Origin: CAYTEO01 sp964436825
GTDB taxonomy: Bacteria; Krumholzibacteriota; Krumholzibacteriia; LZORAL124-64-63
NCBI GenBank assembly: GCA_964436825.1
Contig: CAYTEO010000017.1
Location: 1-45,962, forward strand
Direction: 5' to 3'
Length of the DNA: 45,962 bases
The position numbers and the translations under genes are program-made. This document shows, in pieces, positions 33,676-41,208 of this stretch; the first letter of the stretch is position 1, and each line of letters begins with the position of its first letter. The notes below the pieces were generated by a model. It made no database searches and had not been told where the DNA came from. It saw nothing but the letters and a program-made list of their open reading frames with translations.

Positions 33676-34382
33676 GCGTGACCCCGCTGATCCCCGGCGC
33701 CCACCACGACCCCTGGCAGGAAGCAGTGTGGCCCGTCACCGACGAACGGGACCGGCCCCTGGACTGGTCCCTGGATCCGGACGGCGAGACGGTCCAGGGC
33801 CCCCTGGACCTCTGCTTCCTGCGCGGCAGGGACATGATGCTGACACTCGGCCGCGACGAGGTGGCCCTGCTGTCGGTCAGGGGACGGCTGCGCCGGATCA
33901 TGCTGACGGGACGACATTGGCTGGCGGTGGGCAAGGACGACTCCTGTCCCGGAGACGGGATGCTCTACTTCCTGCGCCTGGACCAGCCCATCGTCGTCGA
34001 CTGGCGGCAGTACGTCCCGGTCCCGCGGCACGACTCGACCGAGCCGGCGACCACGCTGCACAGCGGCCGCTTCGTCGTGACGGTCGAACAGCCGGTCCGC
34101 TTCTACGAGACCCTGCTCTGCAACCGCTCGGGCGAGGGCAATGCCATCTGCCTGCCGACCCTCCGGCACCTGCTGCCGACCCTGCTGACGATCCGGCTGA
34201 CAGCCATCGAGCCTCCCGGGCCCGGCGGCCTGGCCGAACTGCTGGCGCAGCTCGACCCCTCCCTGCTGGACGATGACCTGGCCCCCTACGGGCTGGCCTG
34301 TCGCGGCTGGTCGATCCGGCGCCGCAGCGAACCCCGCCCCGAGCCGTTCGAGGCCCCCCTGGCCTCCGACGTCACCGTCTGA
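33672..34382 (+). CDS. Divergent SPFH/virion-core-like protein, second gene of the unit
   Basis: The 236 residues have no signal peptide or clear membrane helix. The core (about 50-175) reads like the SPFH/YdjI-like (COG4260) fold: MMLTLGRDEVALLSVRGRLR, TGRHWLAVG, MLYFLRLDQPIVVDWRQYVP, then SGRFVVTVEQPVRFYETLL, matching the order edge strand, PG-like turn, FxxxxPxxxxW, GxYxVxIxDPxxF. The N-terminal 40 and C-terminal 30 residues are Pro/Asp-rich and unconserved. SPFH proteins oligomerise on membranes; here the usual N-terminal hairpin is missing, so membrane binding might depend on the helical partner encoded upstream. The assignment is by motif only and needs a profile or structure search. 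Confidence 0.55.
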   Translation: MSVTPLIPGAHHDPWQEAVWPVTDERDRPLDWSLDPDGETVQGPLDLCFLRGRDMMLTLGRDEVALLSVRGRLRRIMLTGRHWLAVGKDDSCPGDGMLYFLRLDQPIVVDWRQYVPVPRHDSTEPATTLHSGRFVVTVEQPVRFYETLLCNRSGEGNAICLPTLRHLLPTLLTIRLTAIEPPGPGGLAELLAQLDPSLLDDDLAPYGLACRGWSIRRRSEPRPEPFEAPLASDVTV

Positions 34383-34401
34383 GCATCCGCCACTCGGCCC
34401 C

Positions 34402-34430
34402 TTGCCCCCGGCCGGTTCCGCGGTTACCGT
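34402..34430 (+). promoter_or_regulatory. Promoter of the Omp85-like gene
   Basis: TTGCCC (34402-34407), 17 bp, TACCGT (34425-34430). Transcription would start near 34437, inside a 12-bp palindrome. Confidence 0.5.
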
Positions 34431-34439
34431 TCTAGAACG
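34428..34439. promoter_or_regulatory. Perfect palindrome over the transcription start: likely operator
   Basis: CGTTCTAGAACG is a perfect 12-bp dyad that overlaps the last three bases of the -10 and the predicted start. A dimeric repressor bound here would block the promoter. Confidence 0.45.
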
Positions 34440-34478
34440 ATCGCGAAGACTCCCTTTTCCCGGAAGGAACCCGTCGTC

Positions 34479-35750
34479 GTGCCGCCTGCAGGGATGTCGG
34501 CCACCCGAGGACAGCGCATCGACCGGCAACACCGCTGCCGGCTGCTGCCGGTCCTGCTGTCGTTGCTGATCGCCGCCCCCGCGGGCGCCGCCGTCTTCGG
34601 TTCCATCACCGTGGCAGGGAACGACCACACCGGCACCGACGTCATCCTGCGCGAGCTGGGATTCGCGACAGGGGACAGTTTCGACACCAGGGCCCTGGAC
34701 GCCGCCTGGGAACGGCTGGAGGACCTGGGGTACTTCGCCTTCGTCGACATCGACTACGACGACGAGGATCCCGCCGCCCCCATCCCGGTGACGATCACCG
34801 TCGAGGAGGACCGGACCCTGCGCGGCTATCCCGTCATCGACTACGACCGTCGTTTCGACATCCGCCTGGGGGTGCGCCTCTACGACATCAACTTCCGTGG
34901 CCGGGGCGAGACACTGTCCGTCAACGGTGTCTGGTACCGCCCCACCGAGTACGGCCTGACCTGGCGTCACCCCTGGCTGGCCGGCGTGCGCGGACTGACG
35001 CTCCAGCTTGACGGCTGGTGGCGCAGCGCCGACTTCGAGTACCGCGACATCGACTTCCGCGAGTGGTGGGCGGGGGGACGCCTCACCTGGCAGTTCCACG
35101 GTCCCCTCTACGTGGGAGCCGGGCTGCGCCACGGCAGCTTCGAGCAGAAGGGGCCGATCACCGGCCTGCCGCTGGCGTGGCCGGCCGGCAGCCGGGACCG
35201 GACCACCTGGAGTGGCGAGCTGGGCCTGGACAGCCGCGAGCCCCGCTGGTACCCCACCCGCGGTGCCTGGCACCGGATCCTGGTGGAGCGGACCGGCGGC
35301 GGTGCCTTCCGCTCCTTCACGAGCTGGACCGGCGACCTGCGCCAGTACCTCCACCTGCCGTGGGACCACGTCCTGGCCCTGCACGCCTGGGGCCGGCGCG
35401 TCGACGGCCACCTGCCGCCGGAGGACCTGCTCTGGTGGGGCGGGCCGGAGACGCTCCGCGGCGCCGACTACGCGTCGCTGGTGGGCGAGGAGGGGTACAT
35501 GCTGAGCGCGGAGTACCGCTGGCCCCTGTTCCTGATGCCGATCACCGCCGACGGCCGGGTCATCGGCATCGGCCTGCACGCGTTCGCGGACCTGGGCAAC
35601 GACTGGTTCGACGGCAGCGGCCGGCCGCCGCTGTACAGCTACGGCGCCGGGTTCCACATCGGGATCTCCGACCACCAGTTCCGGTTCGAGATCGCCGTGC
35701 CGGAGCACGGCGAGACGACCTTCGAGTTCATGGACGCCTTCAACTTCTGA
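34479..35750 (+). CDS. Omp85-family outer-membrane protein with one POTRA domain
   Basis: The 423 residues contain a signal peptide (about 1-37, ending AAPAGAAV), one POTRA domain (about 38-115: VFGSITVAGNDHTGTDVILR, LDAAWERLEDLGYFAFVDID, PVTITVEED) and a C-terminal barrel of about 16 strands. The L6-loop signature appears as LRGADYASL, followed by AEYRWPLFL, and the protein ends in Phe, as outer-membrane proteins do. It is the minimal Omp85 layout (as in FhaC/TamA-like or bacterial surface antigen proteins), so it may insert or secrete an envelope protein. GTG at 34479 is preferred over ATG at 34494 because GGAAGGAA lies nine bases before it. Confidence 0.88.
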   Translation: MPPAGMSATRGQRIDRQHRCRLLPVLLSLLIAAPAGAAVFGSITVAGNDHTGTDVILRELGFATGDSFDTRALDAAWERLEDLGYFAFVDIDYDDEDPAAPIPVTITVEEDRTLRGYPVIDYDRRFDIRLGVRLYDINFRGRGETLSVNGVWYRPTEYGLTWRHPWLAGVRGLTLQLDGWWRSADFEYRDIDFREWWAGGRLTWQFHGPLYVGAGLRHGSFEQKGPITGLPLAWPAGSRDRTTWSGELGLDSREPRWYPTRGAWHRILVERTGGGAFRSFTSWTGDLRQYLHLPWDHVLALHAWGRRVDGHLPPEDLLWWGGPETLRGADYASLVGEEGYMLSAEYRWPLFLMPITADGRVIGIGLHAFADLGNDWFDGSGRPPLYSYGAGFHIGISDHQFRFEIAVPEHGETTFEFMDAFNF

Positions 35751-35806
35751 GGCGTCACGGGAGAACATGCATGGCCGCACCGGCCGGGAAAGGAGGTGAT
35801 CGCGCC

Positions 35807-36865
35807 GTGACCGAGCAGAATCGGATCCGACTGACCCGCTTCGCCAGCGCCGCCGGCTGAGCGGCCAAGCTGGGCCCGGGCGGCCTGGACAAGGTCATCG
35901 CCGAGCTCGACATCCTCCGCGATCCCAACCTCCTGGTCGGGTTCGAGACCGCGGACGACGCCGCCGTCTACGCGCTGGACGCCGACCGGGCCCTGGTCTC
36001 CACGGCCGACTTCATCACCCCCATCCTGGACGACCCGCACGATTTCGGCGCCGTCGCCGCCGCCAACTCCCTGAGCGACGTCTACGCCATGGGCGGCCAC
36101 CCCCTGCTGGCCCTGAACCTGCTCGGCTATCCCCAGGACGAGCTGCCCGTCGAGGTCGTCGGCGGCATCCTGGCCGGCGCCGCGGCGGTCTGCCGCGAGG
36201 CCGGTGTCGTGGTGGGCGGCGGACACACGATCCGCGACCACGAGATCAAGTTCGGCCTGTCGGTCGTCGGCCTCGTCGACCCGGCACGCCTGCTGCGCAA
36301 CTGCACCGTCCGTCCCGGGGACCGGCTCGTCCTGACCAAGCCGCTGGGATCGGGTGCCCTGGCCGGAGCCGTCCGCATGGGCATGCTGGGGCCGGGGAAC
36401 CCGGACTACGAGGAGCTGGTGGCCGTCATGCGAGCCCTGAACCGGTGCGGTACGATCCTGCCCGAGGTCGGCGCCACCGCCTGCACCGACGTGACCGGGT
36501 TCGGACTGACCGGCCACGGCTGGGAGATGGCCACCGGGAGCGACGTCACCCTGGTCATCGAGACCGACACCCTCCCGCTGCTGCCCCGCGCCGTCGAGCT
36601 GTGCGGCCAGGGCTTCACCTGCGGGGGCACCAAGGCCAATCTCGGCTTCACCGAGGACGACATCTCCTACGATCCCCGCCTGGGCGAGGACATGATCGGC
36701 CTGCTCAACGATCCCCAGACCTCGGGCGGCCTGCTCTTCTCCGTCCCTCCCGAGCGGTGTGACGAGGCCGTCGCCGCCGTCCTGGAGCACGGAGCCACCT
36801 GCGCGGTCGTCATCGGGGAAGCCCGCGCCCACGCCGCCGGGGCCCCCTTCCTCCTGTTCCGCTGA
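35807..36865 (+). CDS. selD: Selenophosphate synthetase SelD with selenocysteine at the active site (in-frame UGA)
   Basis: Read through the TGA at 35858-35860, this is a full 352-residue SelD (E. coli 347). It makes selenophosphate from selenide and ATP, the selenium donor for Sec-tRNA and selenouridine. The N-terminus, RIRLTRFASAAG-U-AAKLGP, aligns with the E. coli active-site region LTQYSHGAG-C-GCK: Sec18 replaces the catalytic Cys17, and Lys21 matches the essential Lys20. Downstream are ETADDAAVYALD, GGHTIRDHEIKFG, LTKPLGSGAL, TDVTGFGLTGHGWEMA and NDPQTSGGLLF. The GTG start has a near-perfect AAGGAGGTGATC site. It lies 56 bp after the Omp85 gene on the same strand. A caller that treats TGA as a stop would lose the first third. 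Confidence 0.92.
35858..35860 (+). other. selD: Recoded UGA codon (selenocysteine) in selD
   Basis: The TGA is in frame and sits at the catalytic cysteine position. Two bases later a GC-rich hairpin can form (GGCC 35863-35866 with 35882-35885, continuing with GCU/GGC), where a bacterial SECIS element would lie. I do not see the usual GU in the apical loop, so the SECIS itself is not proven. Confidence 0.8.
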
Positions 36866-36953
36866 CCGACGGGACCATTCCACAAACGACAAGCAATTCG
36901 TGCTCAAGTCCTGCCCCGCATTGACGATGGTTGACCCGTCAGGCGACGCCACG

Positions 36954-37004
36954 GCATCCGGCCGCCGGATCGATGCGACGGGGACCGGTCCGGTCACCGG
37001 ATGC
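36954..37004 (+). other. Structured leader with mutually exclusive hairpins before the HDOD gene
   Basis: ATCCGG at 36956-36961 can pair locally with CCGGAT at 36965-36970 (loop CCG). Alternatively GCATCCGG at 36954-36961 can pair with CCGGATGC at 36997-37004. The second structure ends 16 nt before the GGAGGAGGAG ribosome-binding site. It does not match a c-di-GMP riboswitch consensus I know. Confidence 0.3.
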
Positions 37005-37034
37005 AACCCGAAGGAAGCGTGGAGGAGGAGCCTC

Positions 37035-37916
37035 TTGTCCAGTGCAACGACACTCTCGCTGAAGAGCATCCACCCGCGGGATCTGAAGCTGATCATCAAG
37101 GAGATCCCGACCCTGCCCATCGTCTACCAGCAGCTCTTCTGCCAGATGAGCAACCCGAACGTCTCGGTGCCGCAGCTGGCGGAGATCGTCTCCCGGGACC
37201 AGTCCCTGGCGATGAAGATCCTCAAGCTGGTCAACTCGGCGTTCTACGGTTACAAGAAGGAGATCACGACGATCAGTCGCGCGATGGTCATCCTCGGCTT
37301 CCGGACCGTCCGCAACGCCGCCCTGGCCATCAGCGTCTTCGACTACGTCTCCGGCACCAGGGAGGACAGTCGCTTCCCGGTGGAGGACTTCTGGAAGCAC
37401 AGCATCTGCGCCGCCAGCGCCAGCAAGGTCCTGGGCAAGATGCTCAGGATTCCCCAGCAGGAGGAAACCTTCGTGGCCGGCCTGCTCCACGACGTGGGCA
37501 AGCTGATCATGAAGAAGTACTTCCCGGGCGACTTCGAGGACGTCTGCCAGTACGCCCTGGATCACGACGTCAGCTGGAGCGATGCCGAGCAGGAGCTGCT
37601 GGCCATCGGTCACACCCAGGTGGCCAAGGCGATCCTCCACAGCTGGAACTTCCCGTCTCCCCTGATCGAGGCCGTCCAGTTCCACCACGACCTCAGCAGC
37701 AACGCCGCCTACCCCGAGCTGGTGTCGCTGACCAACGTGGCCAACTACGTTGCCTACGAGCTGGGTTACGGCGCCCCCGCCAGCCTGCGCCACCACGATT
37801 GCGATCCCTGGGCCCTCAGCGAGCTGGGAATCACCATCGAGCAGAGCCTGCAGATGCGGGACGTGATCCTGGAGGAGACCGAGGCGGCCCTGGACATACT
37901 GCAGATCATCGACTGA
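37035..37916 (+). CDS. HDOD-domain signalling protein
   Basis: The 293 residues form a single HDOD domain: IKEIPTLPIVYQQLFCQMSN, VPQLAEIVSRDQSLAMKILK, VNSAFYG, VILGFRTVRNAALAISVFD, and an HD-like segment GLLHDVGKLIMKKYFPGDFE followed by AVQFHHD. HDOD proteins are non-catalytic regulators in stress, competence or c-di-GMP networks. The TTG at 37035 is chosen because GGAGGAGGAG ends four bases upstream and the length equals the family; an ATG at 36927 would add a non-conserved head. A strong hairpin terminator follows the stop. Confidence 0.9.
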   Translation: MSSATTLSLKSIHPRDLKLIIKEIPTLPIVYQQLFCQMSNPNVSVPQLAEIVSRDQSLAMKILKLVNSAFYGYKKEITTISRAMVILGFRTVRNAALAISVFDYVSGTREDSRFPVEDFWKHSICAASASKVLGKMLRIPQQEETFVAGLLHDVGKLIMKKYFPGDFEDVCQYALDHDVSWSDAEQELLAIGHTQVAKAILHSWNFPSPLIEAVQFHHDLSSNAAYPELVSLTNVANYVAYELGYGAPASLRHHDCDPWALSELGITIEQSLQMRDVILEETEAALDILQIID

Positions 37917-37938
37917 CGGCGGCTGCGACCGCAAGGAG

Positions 37939-37970
37939 ACGGCGGCACGAACGAACGATCGTGCCGCCGT
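37939..37970 (+). terminator. Intrinsic terminator after the HDOD gene
   Basis: A perfect 12-bp stem, ACGGCGGCACGA with TCGTGCCGCCGT, an 8-nt ACGAACGA loop, then TGCTTTG. The T-tract is short, but the position between convergent genes supports it. Confidence 0.65.
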
Positions 37971-38006
37971 TGCTTTGTAACGTGCCGGTGGAACCGGGGC
38001 GGGAGA

Positions 38007-38351
38007 TCAGTTCCCGTTCCTGCCTCTGAGCAAGGAGGAGAGCTCCGCGTTGTCCACCAGGCGATCCAGCAGGATGTCCCTGGTGAGCGTGCAGGCCTGG
38101 GTGATCTTCGTCGTCCGCAGGCTGTAGTAGACGTTGATTCCGTCCTTGCGCGTGTTGACGACGCCGGCCTGCCTCAGGACGGCCAGGTGCTGGGACGTGT
38201 TCGCCTTGGGGATCTCGAGCCGCTCGGCGATCTCGTTCACGCAGATCTCCCCGGCCTCGTTGAGGATGTCCAGTATCTCCAGCCGCTTGGGGTTGGCGAG
38301 GGTCTTGCAGAGCTCGGCCTGCATCTCGTAGAGCTTGCGTTCCGACGACAT
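38007..38351 (-). CDS. ArsR-family transcriptional repressor
   Basis: The 114 residues form a winged helix: LCKTLANPKRLEILDILNEA, ICVNEIAERLEIPKANTSQH, LAVLRQAGVVNTRKDGINVY, YSLRTTKI. The metal-binding ELCVCDL motif of ArsR/SmtB appears as EICVNEI, keeping one cysteine (Cys37) of two; Cys15 and Cys87 could complete another site. It is a dimeric repressor released by a metal, thiol or oxidant. AGGA and GGAG precede the ATG. It is separated from the four-gene efflux operon by ispH; regulation of that pump is a reasonable guess. Confidence 0.9.
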   Translation of the reverse strand: MSSERKLYEMQAELCKTLANPKRLEILDILNEAGEICVNEIAERLEIPKANTSQHLAVLRQAGVVNTRKDGINVYYSLRTTKITQACTLTRDILLDRLVDNAELSSLLRGRNGN

Positions 38352-38365
38352 CTTCCTGCTCCGGG

Positions 38366-38385
38366 GTTGGTGTTATCGGTCCAAC
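38366..38385. promoter_or_regulatory. Candidate operator of the ArsR-type repressor
   Basis: GTTGG-N10-CCAAC is an inverted repeat spanning the predicted transcription start of the repressor gene. The position suits autoregulation; the sequence does not match a known ArsR site. Confidence 0.35.
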
Positions 38386-38388
38386 AGG

Positions 38389-38416
38389 AAGCTATCACGA
38401 ACGGACGAGATGTCAA
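38389..38416 (-). promoter_or_regulatory. Promoter of the ArsR-type gene
   Basis: On the minus strand, TTGACA (38416-38411), 16 bp, TAGCTT (38394-38389), in an AT-rich patch between ispH and the repressor. The leader is about 31 nt. Confidence 0.5.
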
Positions 38417-38437
38417 AGTCTATTTTCTGCTTAGCTG

Positions 38438-39403
38438 TTAATATGCAACAGTCCGGGGATCATCGCCTCTCAGCCCGGTGGGCAATTCGAACCTGATATC
38501 TTCCTTCATGAATACGAGTTCCCGCGGTTCCCAGCCGGCCGCTTCCAGTCGCCCGACGATTCCCCTGACGAGATGCTCCGGCGCCGAGGCGCCGGCGGTC
38601 AGGCCGACGATCCGGTGATCGGCGAGCTCCGCGATCTCCACATCGTCTGCCTCTCCCACCAGCCGGGAGTCGGCCCCGGCGATGCGGGCCACCTCGCAGA
38701 GGCGACGGGAGTTGCTGCTGTTGGGCGAGCCGACGACCAGGACGAAGCCGGCGCCCTCGGCCACCAGGGCCTTGACCGCGTCCTGTCGGTTCTGGGTGGC
38801 GTAGCAGATGTCGCTGCGGGTCGGTCCCTCCAGGTCGGGACGCCTGCGCTTCAGCGCGGCGATGATCGCCTCGGTCTCGTCGACGCTCAGGGTCGTCTGG
38901 GTGACATAGAAGAGCGGCCGGTCCGGCAGGGGAACCGTCTCGGCATCCTCGACGCTCGTCACCAGGGTGATCGCGTCGGGCGCTTCTCCCATCGTCCCGA
39001 CGACCTCGTCGTGCCCGGCGTGACCGATCAGCACGACGTGGCGACCGGCGGCCACCTGGGTCGTCACCTGGCGATGGACGCGCGTGACCAGGGGACAGGT
39101 GGCGTCGACGACCTCCAGCCGCCGGCTGGCCGCCTCCTCCCTCACCGCCGGCGAGACGCCGTGGGCGCTGAAGACGACGGTGGCGCCGTCGGGGACCTCC
39201 TGCAATTCATTGACAAAAACGACGCCGCGGTGGATAAAGTCCTGGACGACGGCGCGATTGTGGACGATCTCCCGCCGGACGTAGAGGGGCCCCTCGCAGC
39301 GCTGGAGCAACAGCTCCACGATGGCGATGGCGCGCTCCACCCCGGCGCAGAAACCGCGCGGGCTTGCGACGAGCAGCTGGCGATGCATCCTCGGGTCACC
39401 CAT
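38438..39403 (-). CDS. ispH: 4-hydroxy-3-methylbut-2-enyl diphosphate reductase IspH
   Basis: The 321 residues show the IspH pattern with three iron-sulphur cysteines: Cys19 (SPRGFCAGVERAI), Cys103 (VDATCPLVTRVH) and Cys200 (SDICYATQNRQDAV). The substrate-binding residues IVHNRAVVQDF, FSAHGVSP, LIGHAGHDEVVGT and VGSPNSSNSRRL are also present. It performs the last step of the MEP isoprenoid pathway, giving IPP and DMAPP. The start at 39403 has GAGAGG six bases upstream; an internal ATG (39388) is also possible. No other MEP genes are nearby. Confidence 0.97.
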   Translation of the reverse strand: MGDPRMHRQLLVASPRGFCAGVERAIAIVELLLQRCEGPLYVRREIVHNRAVVQDFIHRGVVFVNELQEVPDGATVVFSAHGVSPAVREEAASRRLEVVDATCPLVTRVHRQVTTQVAAGRHVVLIGHAGHDEVVGTMGEAPDAITLVTSVEDAETVPLPDRPLFYVTQTTLSVDETEAIIAALKRRRPDLEGPTRSDICYATQNRQDAVKALVAEGAGFVLVVGSPNSSNSRRLCEVARIAGADSRLVGEADDVEIAELADHRIVGLTAGASAPEHLVRGIVGRLEAAGWEPRELVFMKEDIRFELPTGLRGDDPRTVAY

Positions 39404-39438
39404 CCTCGACCTCTCTCGTCATTCCGGCCCCGTCGTCC

Positions 39439-39467
39439 ACGATAGCCGGTCCCGACGCTGTCGGCAA
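39439..39467 (-). promoter_or_regulatory. Promoter of ispH
   Basis: On the minus strand, TTGCCG (39467-39462), 17 bp, TATCGT (39444-39439), with a leader of about 29 nt. Confidence 0.5.
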
Positions 39468-39486
39468 TCGCCTGCCACGCGGAACC

Positions 39487-39516
39487 TTGACAACAAGTCT
39501 CTAAAGTTTAGATTAT
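39487..39516 (+). promoter_or_regulatory. Promoter of the efflux operon with an internal palindrome
   Basis: TTGACA (39487-39492), 18 bp, GATTAT (39511-39516). The perfect 13-nt palindrome TCTAAA-G-TTTAGA (39500-39512) lies across the spacer and the first bases of the -10, an ideal place for a repressor such as the nearby ArsR-type protein. Confidence 0.55.
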
Positions 39517-39558
39517 GCGAAACGAATTGACTTAAACCCGCAACGAAAGGTGAGAGCG

Positions 39559-39750
39559 ATGACGGTACACAGGATCCTGCGCCTGGTGGCCGGGTTCTTC
39601 ATCCTGCTGAGCCTCGCCCTGGCCCACTACGTCAATCCCAACTGGCTGTGGTTCAACGCGTTCGTTGGCCTGAACCTTCTCCAGTCGGCCTTCACGGACT
39701 GGTGTCCGCTGATGACCATCCTGCGGAAGGCCGGCGTTCCCGAGTCCTGA
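39559..39750 (+). CDS. DUF2892 (YgaP-like) small membrane protein
   Basis: The 63 residues comprise two membrane helices (LRLVAGFFILLSLALAHYV; WLWFNAFVGLNLLQSAF) with the DUF2892 ending DWCPLMTILRKAGV. The conserved Cys in DWCPL is present. The domain is often fused to rhodanese or found near sulphur and metal-stress genes. It heads the TolC-MFP-RND operon, so it may take part in the same stress response. The ATG at 39559 has AAAGGTGA seven bases upstream. Confidence 0.88.
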   Translation: MTVHRILRLVAGFFILLSLALAHYVNPNWLWFNAFVGLNLLQSAFTDWCPLMTILRKAGVPES

Positions 39751-39777
39751 CAGACCCCAACCAGGAGAGTCGTGACC

Positions 39778-41208
39778 ATGCGCTTCCCTGATGTCCGCAA
39801 GTGGACGGCCTTGGGCCTGCTGACGTTGCTGGCGGGACTGCTGGTACCGCTGGCCGTCGCCGGGGCCGAGGTCCCGGTGGAGGAACTGGGGACCGTCCGC
39901 AACGACACCCTGCTGGTGACACGCGAACGGGTCGTGGCGGCCGCCCTGCGGCACAACGAGATGCTGGCCGCCGCCGGCGCCATGGCCGACGCCGCCTCGG
40001 CCGATGCCCTCGGCGCCTGGCGCGGACTGCTGCCCCACGTCTCGGTGGGAGCCTACCGGATCCGCACCAACGACCCCCTCTACGTGTTCGGCTTCAAGCT
40101 GAACCAGCGCAACGCCACCATGGCCGACATGGCCGCCCCGCCGCTGGGAGACGCCGTCAACCATCCCGGCATCGGCGAGAACAACATCACCCGCGTCCAG
40201 ATCCAGCAGCCGGTCTTCAACGGCGGCATGGCGCTGTTCGGGAAGAAGGCCGCCAACGCGATGGCCCGTGCGGCCCGCAGCGAGCACCGCCGCGCCGAGG
40301 AGACGGTCCGCTTCAACGCCATCCAGGCCTACGAGGGGCTGGTCCTGGCCAAGGCCTACGAGCGGGTCATGATCGACGCCCTCGCCTCGGCCGAGGCCCA
40401 CGTGCGCCAGGCCCGCGCCATGGTCGAGAACGAGATGGCCACCGAGGCGGACCTGCTCCAGGCCACCGCCTACCGCGACGGCGTCAGGCAGAAGCTCATC
40501 GAGGTCCGCAACATGGTGGCCATCGCCGGCGAGAACATCAAGCTGTTGACCGCCGTGCGGACGGACCTGCCGGTGGCCCCCGATCCCGCGGAGACGGGAG
40601 CGAAGGTCGACACGGTGTCGGCGGTCTCCCTGGCAGGCGTGGCGCAGCGGTCCGACGTCCAGGCGATCCGCGAGAAGGCCCGCGCCGCCGACGCCATGAC
40701 CAAGGTGGCGCGGGGAGCCCTGCTGCCCCACCTGAACGTGGCGGCGGAGAAGGACTGGTACCACGCCGACAAGTTCCTGGGCAACGACGCCGACAGCTGG
40801 ATGGTGGGCATCTACGCCACCTGGGACATCTTCTCCGGGCTGCAGAACATCGGGGAACTGAAGAAGGCGCGGGCCCAGAAGCGGGCGGCCACCTACGCCG
40901 CCGACTTCCAGCGCCGGCAGGCGCGGACCGAGGCCGTCCAGGCCAAGCTGGAGCTGGACGCCGCCCGGGAGAAGCTGTCGGTCGCCCGGCAGGCGGTCGA
41001 GGCCGCGCGCGAAGGGCTGCGCATCGTCCAGAACATGTACCGCGAGGGACTGGCCTCGATGGTCGACCTGCTGGACGTGCAGGCGCGGGCCACGCAGGCC
41101 GAGGGCAACCTCGTCCAGGCCCGTCACGACGTCCGCGTCGCACTGGCCCGCGTGGAATACACCGGCGGTTCACTGACCGCCGTCACCGATCAGGAGACGA
41201 CACGATGA
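39778..41208 (+). CDS. TolC-family outer-membrane efflux channel
   Basis: The 476 residues contain a signal peptide (about 1-29, ending AVAGAEV) and two OEP repeats of long coiled-coil helices with short barrel strands (LLPHVSVGAYRIRTNDPLYV; LLPHLNVAAEKDWYHADKFL; YATWDIFSGLQN). The helices end QNMYREGLASMVDLLDVQAR. It forms the trimeric exit duct of the pump. I chose ATG 39778 over GTG 39772 because AGGAGAG then lies eight bases away. It overlaps the adaptor gene (ATGA). Confidence 0.93.
   Translation: MRFPDVRKWTALGLLTLLAGLLVPLAVAGAEVPVEELGTVRNDTLLVTRERVVAAALRHNEMLAAAGAMADAASADALGAWRGLLPHVSVGAYRIRTNDPLYVFGFKLNQRNATMADMAAPPLGDAVNHPGIGENNITRVQIQQPVFNGGMALFGKKAANAMARAARSEHRRAEETVRFNAIQAYEGLVLAKAYERVMIDALASAEAHVRQARAMVENEMATEADLLQATAYRDGVRQKLIEVRNMVAIAGENIKLLTAVRTDLPVAPDPAETGAKVDTVSAVSLAGVAQRSDVQAIREKARAADAMTKVARGALLPHLNVAAEKDWYHADKFLGNDADSWMVGIYATWDIFSGLQNIGELKKARAQKRAATYAADFQRRQARTEAVQAKLELDAAREKLSVARQAVEAAREGLRIVQNMYREGLASMVDLLDVQARATQAEGNLVQARHDVRVALARVEYTGGSLTAVTDQETTR

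Noticed and set aside
36089..36865. selD as a 258-codon gene starting at an internal ATG, or as a pseudogene broken by TGA
   Set aside because: Family residues continue without a break upstream through the TGA to a GTG with a near-perfect ribosome-binding site, and the TGA sits at the Cys/Sec position.
36866..37034. A c-di-GMP (GEMM) riboswitch before the HDOD gene
   Set aside because: The conserved GEMM core segments are not present; only unspecific GC hairpins are seen.
38411..39518. A shared motif AAGTCT ... TTAG ... ATGC in the promoter regions of the ArsR-type gene and the efflux operon
   Set aside because: The word spacing differs (15 and 12 versus 13 and 7), so it is not a convincing common operator.
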